A stretch of 64,000 bases of DNA from Streptococcus australis (GTDB lineage Bacteria; Bacillota; Bacilli; Lactobacillales; Streptococcaceae). The stretch spans positions 35,736 through 99,735 of the forward strand of contig NZ_JAHZQQ010000002.1 of assembly GCF_019930045.1 (NCBI RefSeq). The letters run 5' to 3'. Below the pieces are notes generated by a model that was not told where the DNA came from, did no database searches, and worked only from the letters and a program-made list of their open reading frames with translations. A program made the position numbers and the translations under genes. This document shows, piece after piece, positions 29,481 to 41,853 of this stretch. How positions within the stretch are numbered: position 1 is the first letter of the stretch; each line of letters starts with the position of its first letter.

Positions 29481-30038
29481 ATGACAAAAGTAGCAGTGAT
29501 GTTAGCAAATGGTTTCGAGGAAATCGAAGCCTTGACCGTTGTCGATGTCTTGCGAAGAGCAGCAATCGAGTGTTTGATGGTTGGATTTGATCCAGAAGTG
29601 ACAGGTTCCCATGGTATCACAGTGAAGGTAGATGAGGTCTGGTCCGGTTCGTTGGATCATTTTGATGGCATTGTCCTTCCAGGAGGGATGCCGGGAGCAG
29701 CAAATCTACGCGACCATGAGGGCTTGATTCAGTCTTTAAAAGAAGCCCATGAACGAGGAAAAACTCTAGCAGCTATTTGTGCAGCTCCGATTGTCTTGGA
29801 TCGAGCTGGACTACTTGATGAAAAACGCTATACCTGCTATGATGGCTTCGAAAAAGAAATTGGAAGAGAGCATTATGTGAAAGAAGCAGTGGTCCAGGAT
29901 GGTCACATTTTCACCAGTCGGGGTCCTGCAACAGCACTTGCTTTTTCCTATGCCCTGGTCAACCATTTTGGTGGAGATGCCACAGCATTGAGAGAAGGGA
30001 TGCTCTATCAAGATGTTTTTGGAACATCGGCCCCATAG
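29481..30038 (+). CDS. DJ-1/PfpI family protein
   Basis: 185 residues, one class I glutamine amidotransferase-like domain. The conserved Glu is in GFEEIEALTVVDVLRR near residue 12 and the nucleophilic Cys in AAICAAPIVLDRAGLL near 103, with a later His (GPATALAF region, HF). DJ-1 relatives act in oxidative stress, glyoxalase III or deglycase reactions, or as proteases; which one applies here is not shown. Starts one base after rodA with AAGGA upstream, so it is the last gene of the dinG-to-DJ-1 run and is followed by a strong terminator. Confidence 0.9.
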   Translation: MTKVAVMLANGFEEIEALTVVDVLRRAAIECLMVGFDPEVTGSHGITVKVDEVWSGSLDHFDGIVLPGGMPGAANLRDHEGLIQSLKEAHERGKTLAAICAAPIVLDRAGLLDEKRYTCYDGFEKEIGREHYVKEAVVQDGHIFTSRGPATALAFSYALVNHFGGDATALREGMLYQDVFGTSAP

Positions 30039-30049
30039 TTGTCGAGAAG

Positions 30050-30088
30050 AAAAATGAAGGTAGGAAAATTCCTGTCTTCATTTTTTTA
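30050..30088 (+). terminator. Terminator after the DJ-1 gene
   Basis: Stem AATGAAG..AGGAA/TTCCT..CTTCATT and seven T. Confidence 0.85.
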
Positions 30089-30201
30089 TAGGCTAGTTTT
30101 GTCAAAATATAAATGCTTTTTAAATGAAAGTAAAACAGGTGTGAGATGACTGTAAAAAAACCGTGAAAACATTGACTTTACAAGCAATTTTTTGAAAATT
30201 A

Positions 30202-30210
30202 TGGTATAAT
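30202..30210 (+). promoter_or_regulatory. Promoter of the HAD gene, leaderless arrangement
   Basis: TGGTATAAT, seven bases before the ATG at 30218 and no Shine-Dalgarno. Probably drives HAD and gyrB. Confidence 0.65.
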
Positions 30211-30217
30211 TGAAGCT

Positions 30218-30781
30218 ATGGATTATCATGATTTTATATGGGATCTTGGTGGGACTTTATTGGACAATTATGAGACCTCTACAAAAGCTTTTGTAGCGAC
30301 CTTACAGTATTTCCAAAGGGAGGCTGATCATGATTCCGTTTATGCAGCTTTAAAGGTTTCCACGGATTATGCTGTTCAGCAGTTTGCCTCAGATCTTCCA
30401 GACTTTTTGGGAGAGTATAAACAGCGAGAGAAAGAAGCTCTTGAAATCCCCTGCTTATTCGAGGGGACTGAGGAGTTATTGCATCGTCTAACAGCTGTAG
30501 GAGCCCGTCATTTTTTGGTTTCTCACCGTGACCATCATGTAGAGACCATCTTAGAAAAAACAGGGATTCGTCATTACTTTACAGAAGTTGTGACTGCTGA
30601 TGATGGTTTTCCACGTAAACCAAATCCTACGTCCATGTTGTATCTAAAAGACAAGTATGCGATTGAGTCTGGCTTGGTGATTGGAGATCGCCCAATCGAT
30701 ATCGAAGCTGGTCAGAGAGCTGGCATGGCGACCTATTTGTTCGACTCAATGGATCAATTAAGTGCCTATATTTTTAATTAG
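30218..30781 (+). CDS. HAD-superfamily protein with altered motif I
   Basis: 187 residues with the fold and C-terminal motifs of a beta-phosphoglucomutase/phosphatase-like HAD: FLVSHRDHH (motif II), KPNPTSMLYL (motif III Lys) and VIGDRPIDIEAGQRAGM (motif IV). Motif I reads WDLGGTLLDN: the nucleophile Asp is kept, but the second Asp (general acid/base) is replaced by Gly. Known pneumococcal relatives before gyrB share this change as I recall. Phosphatase activity may be reduced or altered. It precedes gyrB by twelve bases, so it is very likely co-transcribed. No ribosome binding site; probably leaderless. Confidence 0.88.
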   Translation: MDYHDFIWDLGGTLLDNYETSTKAFVATLQYFQREADHDSVYAALKVSTDYAVQQFASDLPDFLGEYKQREKEALEIPCLFEGTEELLHRLTAVGARHFLVSHRDHHVETILEKTGIRHYFTEVVTADDGFPRKPNPTSMLYLKDKYAIESGLVIGDRPIDIEAGQRAGMATYLFDSMDQLSAYIFN

Positions 30782-32743
<1,962 letters not shown>

Positions 32744-32778
32744 AATTCTGCGATATTTGCCAATTATTCGAATATTTA

Positions 32779-32787
32779 TGATATAAT
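32779..32787 (+). promoter_or_regulatory. ezrA promoter, extended -10
   Basis: TGATATAAT, 42 bases before ezrA. No terminator was seen between gyrB and ezrA, so read-through is also possible. Confidence 0.65.
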
Positions 32788-32829
32788 AACTACGATTACT
32801 TTCAAGTAATTTAATGAAGGAGTTTTTAT

Positions 32830-34554
32830 ATGTCTAGTGGACTAATTATTCTCATTATTGTCATTGGGGTCCTCTTGGTTTTAGGATATGTAGTGGCAGT
32901 CTTATTGAGAAAGCGTAACGAAGCCTTACTGGCATCTCTGGAAGAACGAAAAGAACAGTTGTATAACCTTCCGGTAAATGATGAAGTAGAAGAAGTGAAG
33001 AATATGCACTTGATTGGTCAAAGTCAAGTTGCATTTCGTGAATGGAATCAAAAATGGGTGGACCTATCCCTCAATTCTTTTGCTGATATCGAGAACAACC
33101 TCTTTGAAGCAGAAGGCTACAACAATTCTTTCCGCTTTTTAAAAGCCAAGCAAGCAATTGGAAATATTGAGAGTCAGGTTCAATTGATTGATGAAGATAT
33201 CAAGGCCATCCGTCAAGCTTTATCTGAATTAAAAGAAAAAGAAGAAAAGAATAGCGGTCGGGTTGTTCATGCCTTGGATATGTTTGAAAACTTGCAAAAA
33301 CAAGTAGCTTCTGATCCAGACGCATACGGCCCAGCGCTTCCCGAAATCGAGAAGCAAGCTGAAAATATTCAAGTTGAGTTTTCAAAATTTGTAACCTTGA
33401 ATTCATCAGGTGACCCTGTTGAAGCTGCTGAAATTTTGGATACAGCTGAAAACCATATTGTAGCCTTGACGCATATTGTTGAAAAAGTTCCTGCAATTGT
33501 GAAGGATGTCCAAACAACTCTTCCTGATCAATTGGAAGATTTGGAAGCTGGTCATCGCAAACTTTTGGAATCTGGTTATCATTTTACAGAGACTGATTTG
33601 GAAGCACGGTTCCAACAATTGCATGCAGCTTTGAAAGCCAACCTACAAAATGTTGCTGCTCTTGAATTAGATAATGCGCTCTATGAAAATGAGCAGATTC
33701 AAGAAGAAATCAACGCCCTGTATGATATTTTCACTCGTGAAATTGAATCACACAAAGTTGTTGAAAAATTGGTCAAAGCCTTACCAGGTTACCTTGCCCA
33801 TGCGAAGGAAAATAACAAGCGTTTAGCAGAAGAAGTTGAACGTCTCAGCAAAACATTTGAAAGCAAAGAACTTAAGGAAAATCATTTGAAGGAGTTAGAA
33901 GCTGAATTAACAGCTCAAGAGCTCGTTGTAGAAGATGCCTTGAAGGATACATCTGAAACTCAAAAAGCCTACTCTATCCTTCAAGAAGAGTTAGAAGCGA
34001 TTGAAGAACGTCTGAAAGAGATTGAAGATGATCAAATTGCTTTGAGCGAAACCTTGTCTAAGATTGAGAAAGACGACACCAATGCTCGTCAAAAGGTAAA
34101 TATCTACGCCAACCGTTTACATGCAATTAAGCGTTACATGGATAAGCGTAACTTACCTGGAATCCCTCAATCCTTCCTTACTATCTTCTTCACTGCAAGT
34201 GATAACACAGAAGCTCTCTTGGCTGAGTTAGAAGGTCGTCGTGTCAATATCGAAAACGCCAACCGTCTCCTGGATATTTTGACCAACGATATGACAGAGT
34301 TAGAGGAAGAAACTTACAAATTAGTACAATATGCTACTCTAACAGAGCAGTTGCTTCAATACTCAAATCGCTATCGTTCATTCGACGATCATGTCCAAGC
34401 AGCGTTTGATGAAGCCTTGTACATCTTTGAAAAAGAGTATGACTATCCTGCTTCATTCAAAGTCATTTCAGAAGCATTGGAAACAGTTGAACCAGGAGTA
34501 ACAGAGAGATTTGTTACCTCATTTGAAAAAACAAGAGAATCCATCCGATTCTAA
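32830..34554 (+). CDS. ezrA: Septation ring formation regulator EzrA
   Basis: 574 residues. One N-terminal transmembrane segment (about 4-25, N-terminus outside) and a long cytoplasmic coiled-coil body of repeated spectrin-like helical bundles, rich in Glu, Lys and Leu. EzrA binds FtsZ and helps place the ring and link it to wall synthesis. Length and pattern match streptococcal EzrA. GAAGGAG precedes the ATG. The position after gyrB agrees with pneumococcus. A terminator follows immediately. Confidence 0.96.
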   Translation: MSSGLIILIIVIGVLLVLGYVVAVLLRKRNEALLASLEERKEQLYNLPVNDEVEEVKNMHLIGQSQVAFREWNQKWVDLSLNSFADIENNLFEAEGYNNSFRFLKAKQAIGNIESQVQLIDEDIKAIRQALSELKEKEEKNSGRVVHALDMFENLQKQVASDPDAYGPALPEIEKQAENIQVEFSKFVTLNSSGDPVEAAEILDTAENHIVALTHIVEKVPAIVKDVQTTLPDQLEDLEAGHRKLLESGYHFTETDLEARFQQLHAALKANLQNVAALELDNALYENEQIQEEINALYDIFTREIESHKVVEKLVKALPGYLAHAKENNKRLAEEVERLSKTFESKELKENHLKELEAELTAQELVVEDALKDTSETQKAYSILQEELEAIEERLKEIEDDQIALSETLSKIEKDDTNARQKVNIYANRLHAIKRYMDKRNLPGIPQSFLTIFFTASDNTEALLAELEGRRVNIENANRLLDILTNDMTELEEETYKLVQYATLTEQLLQYSNRYRSFDDHVQAAFDEALYIFEKEYDYPASFKVISEALETVEPGVTERFVTSFEKTRESIRF

Positions 34555-34557
34555 TCT

Positions 34558-34592
34558 AAAACATCCAGGAGAATATTCCTGGATGTTTTTTT
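34558..34592 (+). terminator. Terminator after ezrA
   Basis: Stem AACATCCAGGA/TCCTGGATGTT with seven T. Confidence 0.9.
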
Positions 34593-34645
34593 ATGGAAAT
34601 GAAGCTGTGATGGGAAAGGGAAGGATAGAAAAAGGAGATGAGTCC

Positions 34646-35764
34646 ATGAAAGTTTTAATTGCTCCAGATTCATTCAAAGAAAGCTTACCTGCGAAAGATG
34701 TAGCAGAAATGATTGCAGAAGGCTTGCGTCAGTCTCTCCTCGATGTAGAACCGGTCACCTGTCCTGTTGGAGATGGTGGGGAAGGGACAGTGGATGCCAT
34801 CAGCTACTCATTGGGATTGAAGGAAACTTTTACCCTTGTCACAGGTCCATTTGGAGAGCCGGTAGAAATGCGGTATATGGAGAAGGATTCTTTGGCTCTC
34901 TTTGAAGTAGCCGACTTGATTGGTTTAGGAAAGATTCCAGTTGATCAACGCCGTCCACTTGACCTAGAAACCCGAGGAATTGGTGAACTGATTTGTTATT
35001 TAATCAAACAGGGAAAAAAGGAGATTTATATCGGGGTTGGAGGAACAGCGACCAATGATGGTGGCCTGGGACTTGCAATAGGACTAGGCTACCAATTCTA
35101 TGATCGAGAAGGAAGAGAATTAAAGGCCTGTGGACAAAGTCTTTTAGAATGGCATTCCGTCCGTAAAGAGGAAGCGATCAAGATTCCAGATGATGTCGAG
35201 ATACAGGTCTTAGCAGATGTTTCCAATCCCTTATGTGGACTAGATGGTGCGACCTATATTTTTGGAAAACAAAAGGGGCTCTGTCCCAATATGTTTGAGC
35301 AAGTGGATCAAGCTATTTACAGCTTTTACGAAAAGCACTGTCCAAGTATTTTGACTCAAGTAGGGATGGGAGCTGGTGGTGGCCTTGCTGCGGGTCTTTG
35401 TGCCTTCGCGCAAGCGAGACTGGTATCAGGGATCGATAGCTGTTTAGATCTGATCGACTTTGACTCCAAAGTAGCCAATGCAGACCTGGTCATTGTCGGT
35501 GAAGGACGACTGGACCATCAGAGTCTATCCGGGAAAGCTCCGATAGGGGTTGCGAGACGAACCCCAAAAGGAATCCCAGTAATAGCCATTTGTGGCAGTC
35601 TTGCAGATGATTTACCAAGTCTCCCATTTGAAAATATAGTCGGTGCCTTTTCTATTACGAAACATCCCGATAGTTTAGAGCAACTTCTGAAGAATGCGAG
35701 AGAAAATCTTCTCTTTACAGCTAGAAATATCGGAAATCTATTAAGCATAGAAAAAAGCGGTTAA
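34646..35764 (+). CDS. glxK: Glycerate kinase (GarK/GlxK type 1)
   Basis: 372 residues. Phosphorylates D-glycerate to 2- or 3-phosphoglycerate, which enters lower glycolysis. Signature: [20 protein letters not shown] at the N-terminus, [12 protein letters not shown] near 44, [15 protein letters not shown] near 130, [10 protein letters not shown] near 245 and [15 protein letters not shown] near 285. The frame is open well upstream into ezrA and through its terminator, but AAAGGAG before the ATG at 34646 and the family N-terminus settle the start. No associated glycerate or glyoxylate genes are visible nearby. Confidence 0.94.
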   Translation: MKVLIAPDSFKESLPAKDVAEMIAEGLRQSLLDVEPVTCPVGDGGEGTVDAISYSLGLKETFTLVTGPFGEPVEMRYMEKDSLALFEVADLIGLGKIPVDQRRPLDLETRGIGELICYLIKQGKKEIYIGVGGTATNDGGLGLAIGLGYQFYDREGRELKACGQSLLEWHSVRKEEAIKIPDDVEIQVLADVSNPLCGLDGATYIFGKQKGLCPNMFEQVDQAIYSFYEKHCPSILTQVGMGAGGGLAAGLCAFAQARLVSGIDSCLDLIDFDSKVANADLVIVGEGRLDHQSLSGKAPIGVARRTPKGIPVIAICGSLADDLPSLPFENIVGAFSITKHPDSLEQLLKNARENLLFTARNIGNLLSIEKSG

Positions 35765-35777
35765 ACCGCTTTTTTTC
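35751..35777. terminator. Terminator after glycerate kinase (usable in both directions)
   Basis: Stem AAAAAAGCGGTT/AACCGCTTTTTT. It lies 45 bases from the convergent YueI-like gene. Confidence 0.85.
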
Positions 35778-35821
35778 ATCTATTGTTTAATACTAATAAA
35801 ATGTCTAAGGGACAGCTCTGA

Positions 35822-36265
35822 TCAACCAAACCATTTTTTCCAAAGAGAAGGTTTGGTCGGCTTCTTTTCTTCCTCCCAGAGATCCGAAAAAGCAGTTCGG
35901 AGGTCCTTGTCAGTAGTGGTCACTGGTGCATCTGTATGAATCACGAGGCCAAAAGGAGAGGAGTCGTGCTCCTCCGAAACAATAGTAGCCTGGCAACCAA
36001 ATTCTTTTGCTTGTTTTAGATAGCTCAACTGAACGCTAGAATCAACATTTGGAGAAATCTTTACAAAGAGAGGGCTAGCTTGTTCATTCAAGCTTTTCAG
36101 CACCTTCAAAAAGCCCTTCTGAAGCTGAGGACTATTGCTTGTTTTTAAATCGGCATATCCTAGAACGCGCTCTTCAAACGTACCTAGAAAGCGACGTTGT
36201 TCATCAGGATTTAATTTTAGGCCACCGTTAGCCTTTTCCATAATTTCTTTAGATAGATCAGTCAT
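35822..36265 (-). CDS. YueI-like protein (DUF1694)
   Basis: 147 residues of the DUF1694 family; the conserved block is RRFLGTFEERVLGYADLKTSNSP near 25-48, followed by a Rossmann-like alternation of strands and helices (LFVKISPNVDSS, CQATIVSEEHDSSPFGLVIHTDAPV). Function unknown; the region resembles tRNA/nucleotide-binding folds only loosely. Cytoplasmic. It is divergent from eno, an arrangement seen in other streptococci. A TGATATACT box ends six bases before the ATG and there is no ribosome binding site, so the mRNA is probably leaderless. Confidence 0.85.
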   Translation of the reverse strand: MTDLSKEIMEKANGGLKLNPDEQRRFLGTFEERVLGYADLKTSNSPQLQKGFLKVLKSLNEQASPLFVKISPNVDSSVQLSYLKQAKEFGCQATIVSEEHDSSPFGLVIHTDAPVTTTDKDLRTAFSDLWEEEKKPTKPSLWKKWFG

Positions 36266-36271
36266 AAGAAT

Positions 36272-36280
36272 AGTATATCA
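36272..36280 (-). promoter_or_regulatory. Promoter of the YueI-like gene, leaderless arrangement
   Basis: Minus-strand TGATATACT with six bases to the ATG. Confidence 0.6.
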
Positions 36281-36384
36281 TACTTTAGGTTGAAAATGCC
36301 AAACGAATAAAGGCTGTTCCAAACAAAAAGAAAGCGATTTCTTGATAAAGTTAAGGAAAATCTGCACAAAGATAACGTTTTTTC

Positions 36385-36413
36385 TTGAAAAACGCGTATT
36401 TTTAAGGTATCAT
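36385..36413 (+). promoter_or_regulatory. eno promoter
   Basis: TTGAAA at 36385-36390, 17-base spacer, TATCAT at 36408-36413. Confidence 0.8.
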
Positions 36414-36448
36414 AGAGGTGTAAAAAATTTAAACTCAAAGGAGAGTAA

Positions 36449-37756
<1,308 letters not shown>

Positions 37757-37771
37757 TCTAGTTAACTAGAT

Positions 37772-37807
37772 ACAAAAGATCCTTGAGTTTTCTCAAGGAT
37801 CTTTTTT
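37772..37807 (+). terminator. Terminator after eno
   Basis: Stem AAAAGATCCTTGAG/CTCAAGGATCTTTTT. A separate perfect palindrome TCTAGTTAACTAGA lies just before it, at about 37757-37770. Confidence 0.92.
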
Positions 37808-37821
37808 GTTATCGAACCAAA

Positions 37822-37852
37822 CAAAAAATCCTCAACTAGATAGTTGAGGAAT
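37822..37852 (-). terminator. Terminator of the 61-residue gene
   Basis: Stem TCCTCAACTA/TAGTTGAGGA; read on the minus strand it ends in six T. Confidence 0.8.
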
Positions 37853-37859
37853 CGTTTTA

Positions 37860-38045
37860 TTAGAACAAGCCTTTGATTTTATCTACAGCACCGCTGACGA
37901 GATCGTTTCCAGTAACAAGAGCTTTGGCTTGTTCTAAGTAGTCACCAAGGTTCTCCTTGTTGTCATCGATAAATTTTTTAGCAGCATCGAAATCTTTCTT
38001 TTCGATCATTTCTTTGACTTGGTTAAACAAATCCATTGGGTTCAT
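37860..38045 (-). CDS. Small conserved-looking helical protein, 61 residues
   Basis: Not recognised. A 61-residue acidic/basic amphipathic protein, predicted all-helical, with heptad-like spacing (LFNQVKEMIEKKDFDAAKKF, then NLGDYLEQAKALV) and ending VDKIKGLF. No cysteine, membrane segment or signal peptide. It has a good ribosome binding site (AGGAGAAA), its own terminator and sensible codon use, so it is very likely expressed. The FDAAKKFIDDNKENLGDYLEQAK part resembles small stress-type helical proteins, but I assign no function. Confidence 0.8.
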   Translation of the reverse strand: MNPMDLFNQVKEMIEKKDFDAAKKFIDDNKENLGDYLEQAKALVTGNDLVSGAVDKIKGLF

Positions 38046-38118
38046 GAGGTTTCTCCTATAAACTATTTATTAATATCACTATTTAATCATTTTTCAACCA
38101 AACTAGCAAGCGTTTTGA

Positions 38119-39129
38119 TTATTGGTTGAAGAGGACGCAAACTGCCTCTGGTACGTAGAAATCATGGCTCAATTCAGTCAATCGACCAGTTTCTTTGTCA
38201 CGTTTAAAAACAGTGGCATTGTCTGAATCTTGATGGACTGCAATGAGGTATTCTTGGTCTGGACTAAGAATGAAATCACGAGGATTGAGACCATTGGTTG
38301 GAACGATTTCAAGAAGCACTAGGCTACTATCTGCCAAGATTTCATAGACTGCAATGGAGTTATGAGCTCGATTTGAGGCATAGAGGAATTTCCCGTCCTC
38401 TGACAGGCGAATAGCAGCAGCCCATTTTTGACCTTCATAATCTTCTGGTAGAGTGGAGATGGTTTGGAAATGTTCAAAGTAGCCAAGTCCATCATAGAAA
38501 AGGACATCGATGGTGGCGTTTAATTCATTAATCAGGTAAGCTGTCTTGTAATGAGAATGGAAAATGATATGACGCGGACCAGCACCTGGAGCAGTTTGGT
38601 AGGTTTGAGCTTCCGTCAGTTGCCCAAAATCATCGACTTGGTAGACCACTACTTGATCAGTACCTAAATCACAAGTGATGAGCAGTTTATCAGGAGTGAG
38701 ATCTGCATAGTGAACATGGGGACTGGCTTGGTTTGCGTGAGGTCCAGAACCCTGATGAGTCGCTTGATCGACCAAGGTCAAATGCCCATCCTCATGGATG
38801 CGATACGAGAGGACTTGCCCCTTGTGGTAGTTGGCACCATATACCAAGCCCCGTTCCTCGTCAACAGATACATAGCAGAGGGGGGCGCCTTCCTCGACGA
38901 CGTGATTAATCAACTGGTGGTCAGGGTTAAAGCTCGCAATGCCACCAAGATCTTGGTCCGCACCTACACTGTATAAGAAACCAGCTTTTGAAAAAGCGAG
39001 ATAGGTTGGATTTGGCTCTTGAGCGACTAGTTGCAAATCCCTTAGCTGTCCAGTTCTCTCATCAAAGGAAGCTTTGTAAATTCCTTTGGAGTCGCGTTTG
39101 GTATAGGTTCCGAAATAAATATCTTGCAT
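38119..39129 (-). CDS. pgl: Lactonase family protein (6-phosphogluconolactonase YkgB/Pgl type)
   Basis: 336 residues, seven-bladed beta-propeller of the lactonase family. Recognisable repeats are FGTYTKRDSKGIY at the N-terminus, ANYHKGQVLSYRI, GSGPHANQASPHVHYADLTPD near 130, GAGPRHIIFH near 185, and LNPRDFILSPDQEYLIAVHQDSDN near 280. The E. coli homologue hydrolyses 6-phosphogluconolactone in the pentose phosphate pathway; some relatives have other roles. A GTG three codons upstream belongs to the GAGGTG ribosome binding site, so the ATG at 39129 is taken. An extended -10 (minus-strand TGATATAAT, 39160-39168) lies just upstream. Confidence 0.9.
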   Translation of the reverse strand: MQDIYFGTYTKRDSKGIYKASFDERTGQLRDLQLVAQEPNPTYLAFSKAGFLYSVGADQDLGGIASFNPDHQLINHVVEEGAPLCYVSVDEERGLVYGANYHKGQVLSYRIHEDGHLTLVDQATHQGSGPHANQASPHVHYADLTPDKLLITCDLGTDQVVVYQVDDFGQLTEAQTYQTAPGAGPRHIIFHSHYKTAYLINELNATIDVLFYDGLGYFEHFQTISTLPEDYEGQKWAAAIRLSEDGKFLYASNRAHNSIAVYEILADSSLVLLEIVPTNGLNPRDFILSPDQEYLIAVHQDSDNATVFKRDKETGRLTELSHDFYVPEAVCVLFNQ

Positions 39130-39159
39130 TACATGCACCTCGACTTTGTTGATAGCTCC

Positions 39160-39168
39160 ATTATATCA
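39160..39168 (-). promoter_or_regulatory. Promoter of the lactonase gene, extended -10
   Basis: Minus-strand TGATATAAT about 30 bases before the start. Confidence 0.65.
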
Positions 39169-39267
39169 GAAAAGAAGGGGATGGAAAACGATTAGGTGAA
39201 GGATTGACAAGTTAAGAATTAAAAACTAGCTCACATTCAGCTATATCGTGAAATTATAGACTAAAAA

Positions 39268-39276
39268 TGCTAAAAT
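39268..39276 (+). promoter_or_regulatory. Promoter of the AI-2E family gene, extended -10
   Basis: TGCTAAAAT, 30 bases before the GTG start. Confidence 0.55.
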
Positions 39277-39306
39277 AAAAACAGATTGAAAACGAAGGAG
39301 ATTCCT

Positions 39307-40476
39307 GTGGAACATAAAGAAAAAGATTTTAGTTTATCCTGGTTTTTTAAATGGTTTGTTGATAATAAGGCCATTACTGTTTTCCTTGTAGCCTTGCTAA
39401 TGGGATTAAATATTTTAGTTCTGAGCAAGATTAGCTTTATTTTTACACCCCTGTTAGAGTTTGGAGCAGCGGTCATGCTGCCCGTCATTATTTCAGGCCT
39501 CCTCTATTATTTGTTAAATCCAATTGTTGACTTTTTGGAAAGGCACCGAGTTAAGCGGATTATTGCGATTTCCATCGTCTTTATCTTGATTGCCCTTCTC
39601 ATTTTATGGGGCTTGGCCGTCGCTATTCCAGCCATTCAGCGTCAGGTTCTCAGTTTTATGAAGAATCTGCCAGATTACTTGGAAAAGGCCAATATGACCA
39701 TTGATGATTTCTTAGACAACAAAGTGTCGCCAGAAATCAAGCCTCAACTGGATGAATGGACCAGCCAGTTGTCAGAGAATATTACTAGCTGGGCGAGTTC
39801 CTTTTCTGCCCGTGCAGTCAACTGGGTCAGCAATCTGATTGCTGTCGCCTCTCAAGTCATTATCGCTTTGATTATTATGCCTTTTATCGTCTTCTATCTA
39901 TTGAGAGATGGGAAGAATTTGAAAGGTCAAATTATCCGTTTCTTACCAACCAAGATTCGTAAATCAGCAGGCAAAGTCCTGTCTGATGTCAATACCCAAT
40001 TGGCCAATTATGTCAGAGGTCAGATCACAGTTGCCATCATTGTGGCCTTAATGTTCATTCTTTTGTTTAAGATCATTGGACTTCGTTATGCTGTGACACT
40101 TGGTGTAACCGCTGGTTTCCTGAACTTGATTCCATACTTGGGTAGCTTCTTGGCCATGCTCCCAGCCTTAGTCTTGGGTTTGGTAGCAGGACCAGAAATG
40201 TTTGTCAAAGTCGTCATTGTCTTTATTGTTGAGCAAACCATCGAGGGACGTTTCGTTTCTCCACTTGTCTTGGGTAGTCAGCTCAATATCCACCCAATTA
40301 CCATCCTGTTTGTATTGATTACTTCTGGCTCTATGTTTGGAATCTGGGGTGTCTTCTTAGGAATCCCGGTTTACGCTTCCGCCAAGGTCGTCATCAGTGC
40401 TCTATTTGAATGGTACAAAGAAGTCAGTGGCTTGTACGAAGAAGACGAAGTTGAGGAAATTCAAAGTGAAGAATAG
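39307..40476 (+). CDS. AI-2E family transporter (PF01594)
   Basis: 389 residues from a GTG start chosen because GAAGGAG lies seven bases upstream; the upstream in-frame TTG at 39286 precedes that site. About eight membrane segments, with a central soluble part (about 105-165, LPDYLEKANMTIDDFLDNKVSPE). The family signature is in the C-terminal half: GQITVAIIVALMFILLFKIIG, NLIPYLGSFLAMLPALVLG, and EQTIEGRFVSPLVLG. The family includes proteins linked to AI-2 export and Na+/H+ antiport; the substrate is not known here. It overlaps the TPR gene by eleven bases. Confidence 0.9.
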   Translation: MEHKEKDFSLSWFFKWFVDNKAITVFLVALLMGLNILVLSKISFIFTPLLEFGAAVMLPVIISGLLYYLLNPIVDFLERHRVKRIIAISIVFILIALLILWGLAVAIPAIQRQVLSFMKNLPDYLEKANMTIDDFLDNKVSPEIKPQLDEWTSQLSENITSWASSFSARAVNWVSNLIAVASQVIIALIIMPFIVFYLLRDGKNLKGQIIRFLPTKIRKSAGKVLSDVNTQLANYVRGQITVAIIVALMFILLFKIIGLRYAVTLGVTAGFLNLIPYLGSFLAMLPALVLGLVAGPEMFVKVVIVFIVEQTIEGRFVSPLVLGSQLNIHPITILFVLITSGSMFGIWGVFLGIPVYASAKVVISALFEWYKEVSGLYEEDEVEEIQSEE

Positions 40477-41704
40477 TCAAAAAATCCTAGAAGCAATTGA
40501 GAACCAAGAGCTAGATCGTCTGCCGGCTTATTTGGATAAGGCTTTTCTAGAAGATGATCCAGAAACCTTGTTAGAATTGGGCCAGTATTTTGAAAGTATC
40601 GGGTTTTACCCTGAAGCAAAACAAACTTACTTGCATCTGAAAGATGATTATCCAGAGGTCTATCTGAGTCTAGCGACCATTGTAGCGGAAGATGGCCTAA
40701 TGGAAGAAGCCTTTGCTTATTTGGAAGAAATCCCGGAAAGTTCGGAGTGGTACCTGGCTAGTCTCTTGGTCAAGGCAGATCTCTACCAAAGTGAGGGTTT
40801 GGCAGATGTGGCTCGGGAAAAGCTGATGGAAGCTGCAAGTCTTTCAGATGACCCTATTATTCAACTAGGCTTGGCAGAGATTGATCTAGAACTCGAAAAT
40901 TACCAAGAAGCCATTCAAGAGTATGCTCAGTTAGATAACAGATTCATTTTAGAAGAAACAGGCATTTCCACCTACCAGCGGATTGGCTATGCTTATGCCA
41001 ATCTGGGTCGGTTTGAGTCTGCCATTGAGTTTTTAGAAAAAGCTTTGGAAATCGAGTTTGATGACCAGATTGCCTATGAATTGGCAACCCTTCTTTATGA
41101 CCGAGAAGAGTATCAACGTGCTCTGATCTACTTCAAGCAGATCGATACACTGTCGCCAGACTTCGAAGGGTATGAATATGGTTATGCCTTGGCTCTACAA
41201 GCTGAGAATGACCGAGAAACAGCGCTAGCAATAGCAGAGCAAGGGATCCAAAAGAATCCTTTTGACGCTTATCTCCTCCTTCTAGCCTCCCAATTGGCCT
41301 ACGAGTTGCACCAGCCAGAAAAAGCAGAGAAGTATTTGTTAGAAGCCAAAGAAGTTGCTGAGGATCTTGAAGATATCGCCCTTCGCCTAACAACTCTATA
41401 TTTGGAACAGGAACGCTATGAAGACGTCCTTGAATGGCAAGAAGTGGAAGTGGAAAATGTCGTCACCCGTTGGAATATCGCTCGTGCCTTGGTAGCACTC
41501 GAAGAGGTTGAAAAAGCGGCTCCAATCTATGAAGAGCTCTACCCAGATTTGAAAGAAAATCCAGAGTACTTAGAAAGCTATAGTTACCTCTTGAGAGAGT
41601 TGGGACAAATCGCAAAAGCCCGGGAAGTGGCAGAAGGCTATTTGCAGCTAGTCCCAGATGATGGGCAAATGCAAGCTTTCTATGAGAGCCTATTAGAAGA
41701 TTAA
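40466..41704 (+). CDS. Tetratricopeptide repeat protein
   Basis: 412 residues, entirely helical TPR repeats (for example AGL-like LLELGQYFESIGFYPEAKQTY, ISTYQRIGYAYANLGRFESAIEFLEKALE, and ATLLYDREEYQRALIYFKQI). Strongly acidic. No signal peptide or membrane segment, so a cytoplasmic scaffold is likely; partners are unknown. The GTG at 40466 with GAGGAA seven bases before it is chosen; it overlaps the upstream transporter gene by eleven bases, so translation is coupled. Confidence 0.88.
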   Translation: MKNSQKILEAIENQELDRLPAYLDKAFLEDDPETLLELGQYFESIGFYPEAKQTYLHLKDDYPEVYLSLATIVAEDGLMEEAFAYLEEIPESSEWYLASLLVKADLYQSEGLADVAREKLMEAASLSDDPIIQLGLAEIDLELENYQEAIQEYAQLDNRFILEETGISTYQRIGYAYANLGRFESAIEFLEKALEIEFDDQIAYELATLLYDREEYQRALIYFKQIDTLSPDFEGYEYGYALALQAENDRETALAIAEQGIQKNPFDAYLLLLASQLAYELHQPEKAEKYLLEAKEVAEDLEDIALRLTTLYLEQERYEDVLEWQEVEVENVVTRWNIARALVALEEVEKAAPIYEELYPDLKENPEYLESYSYLLRELGQIAKAREVAEGYLQLVPDDGQMQAFYESLLED

Positions 41705-41715
41705 CTATTTGAGCC

Positions 41716-41771
41716 TTGAAGGGCGGGAATCCGAACAAGTGTGCATCATTGTTCTGACCCGCTCTTTTTTA
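41716..41771 (+). terminator. Possible terminator after the TPR gene
   Basis: Imperfect hairpin (GGGCGGG..AACAA/TTGTT..CCCGCTC) followed by six T. Confidence 0.5.
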
Positions 41772-41802
41772 ATCAGTCTTTCTGTTATTGTCCTTGAGAA
41801 TA

Positions 41803-41811
41803 TGGTATACT
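41803..41811 (+). promoter_or_regulatory. aldB promoter, extended -10
   Basis: TGGTATACT, about 43 bases before aldB. Confidence 0.6.
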
Positions 41812-41853
41812 GGAAGGGCTAAAAAGAAGACAAGATGAATGAGGGAGAAGATA

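Noticed and set aside
34511..34645. Long N-terminal extension of glycerate kinase into ezrA
   Set aside because: It crosses the ezrA terminator, and the conserved N-terminus begins at 34646 behind AAAGGAG.
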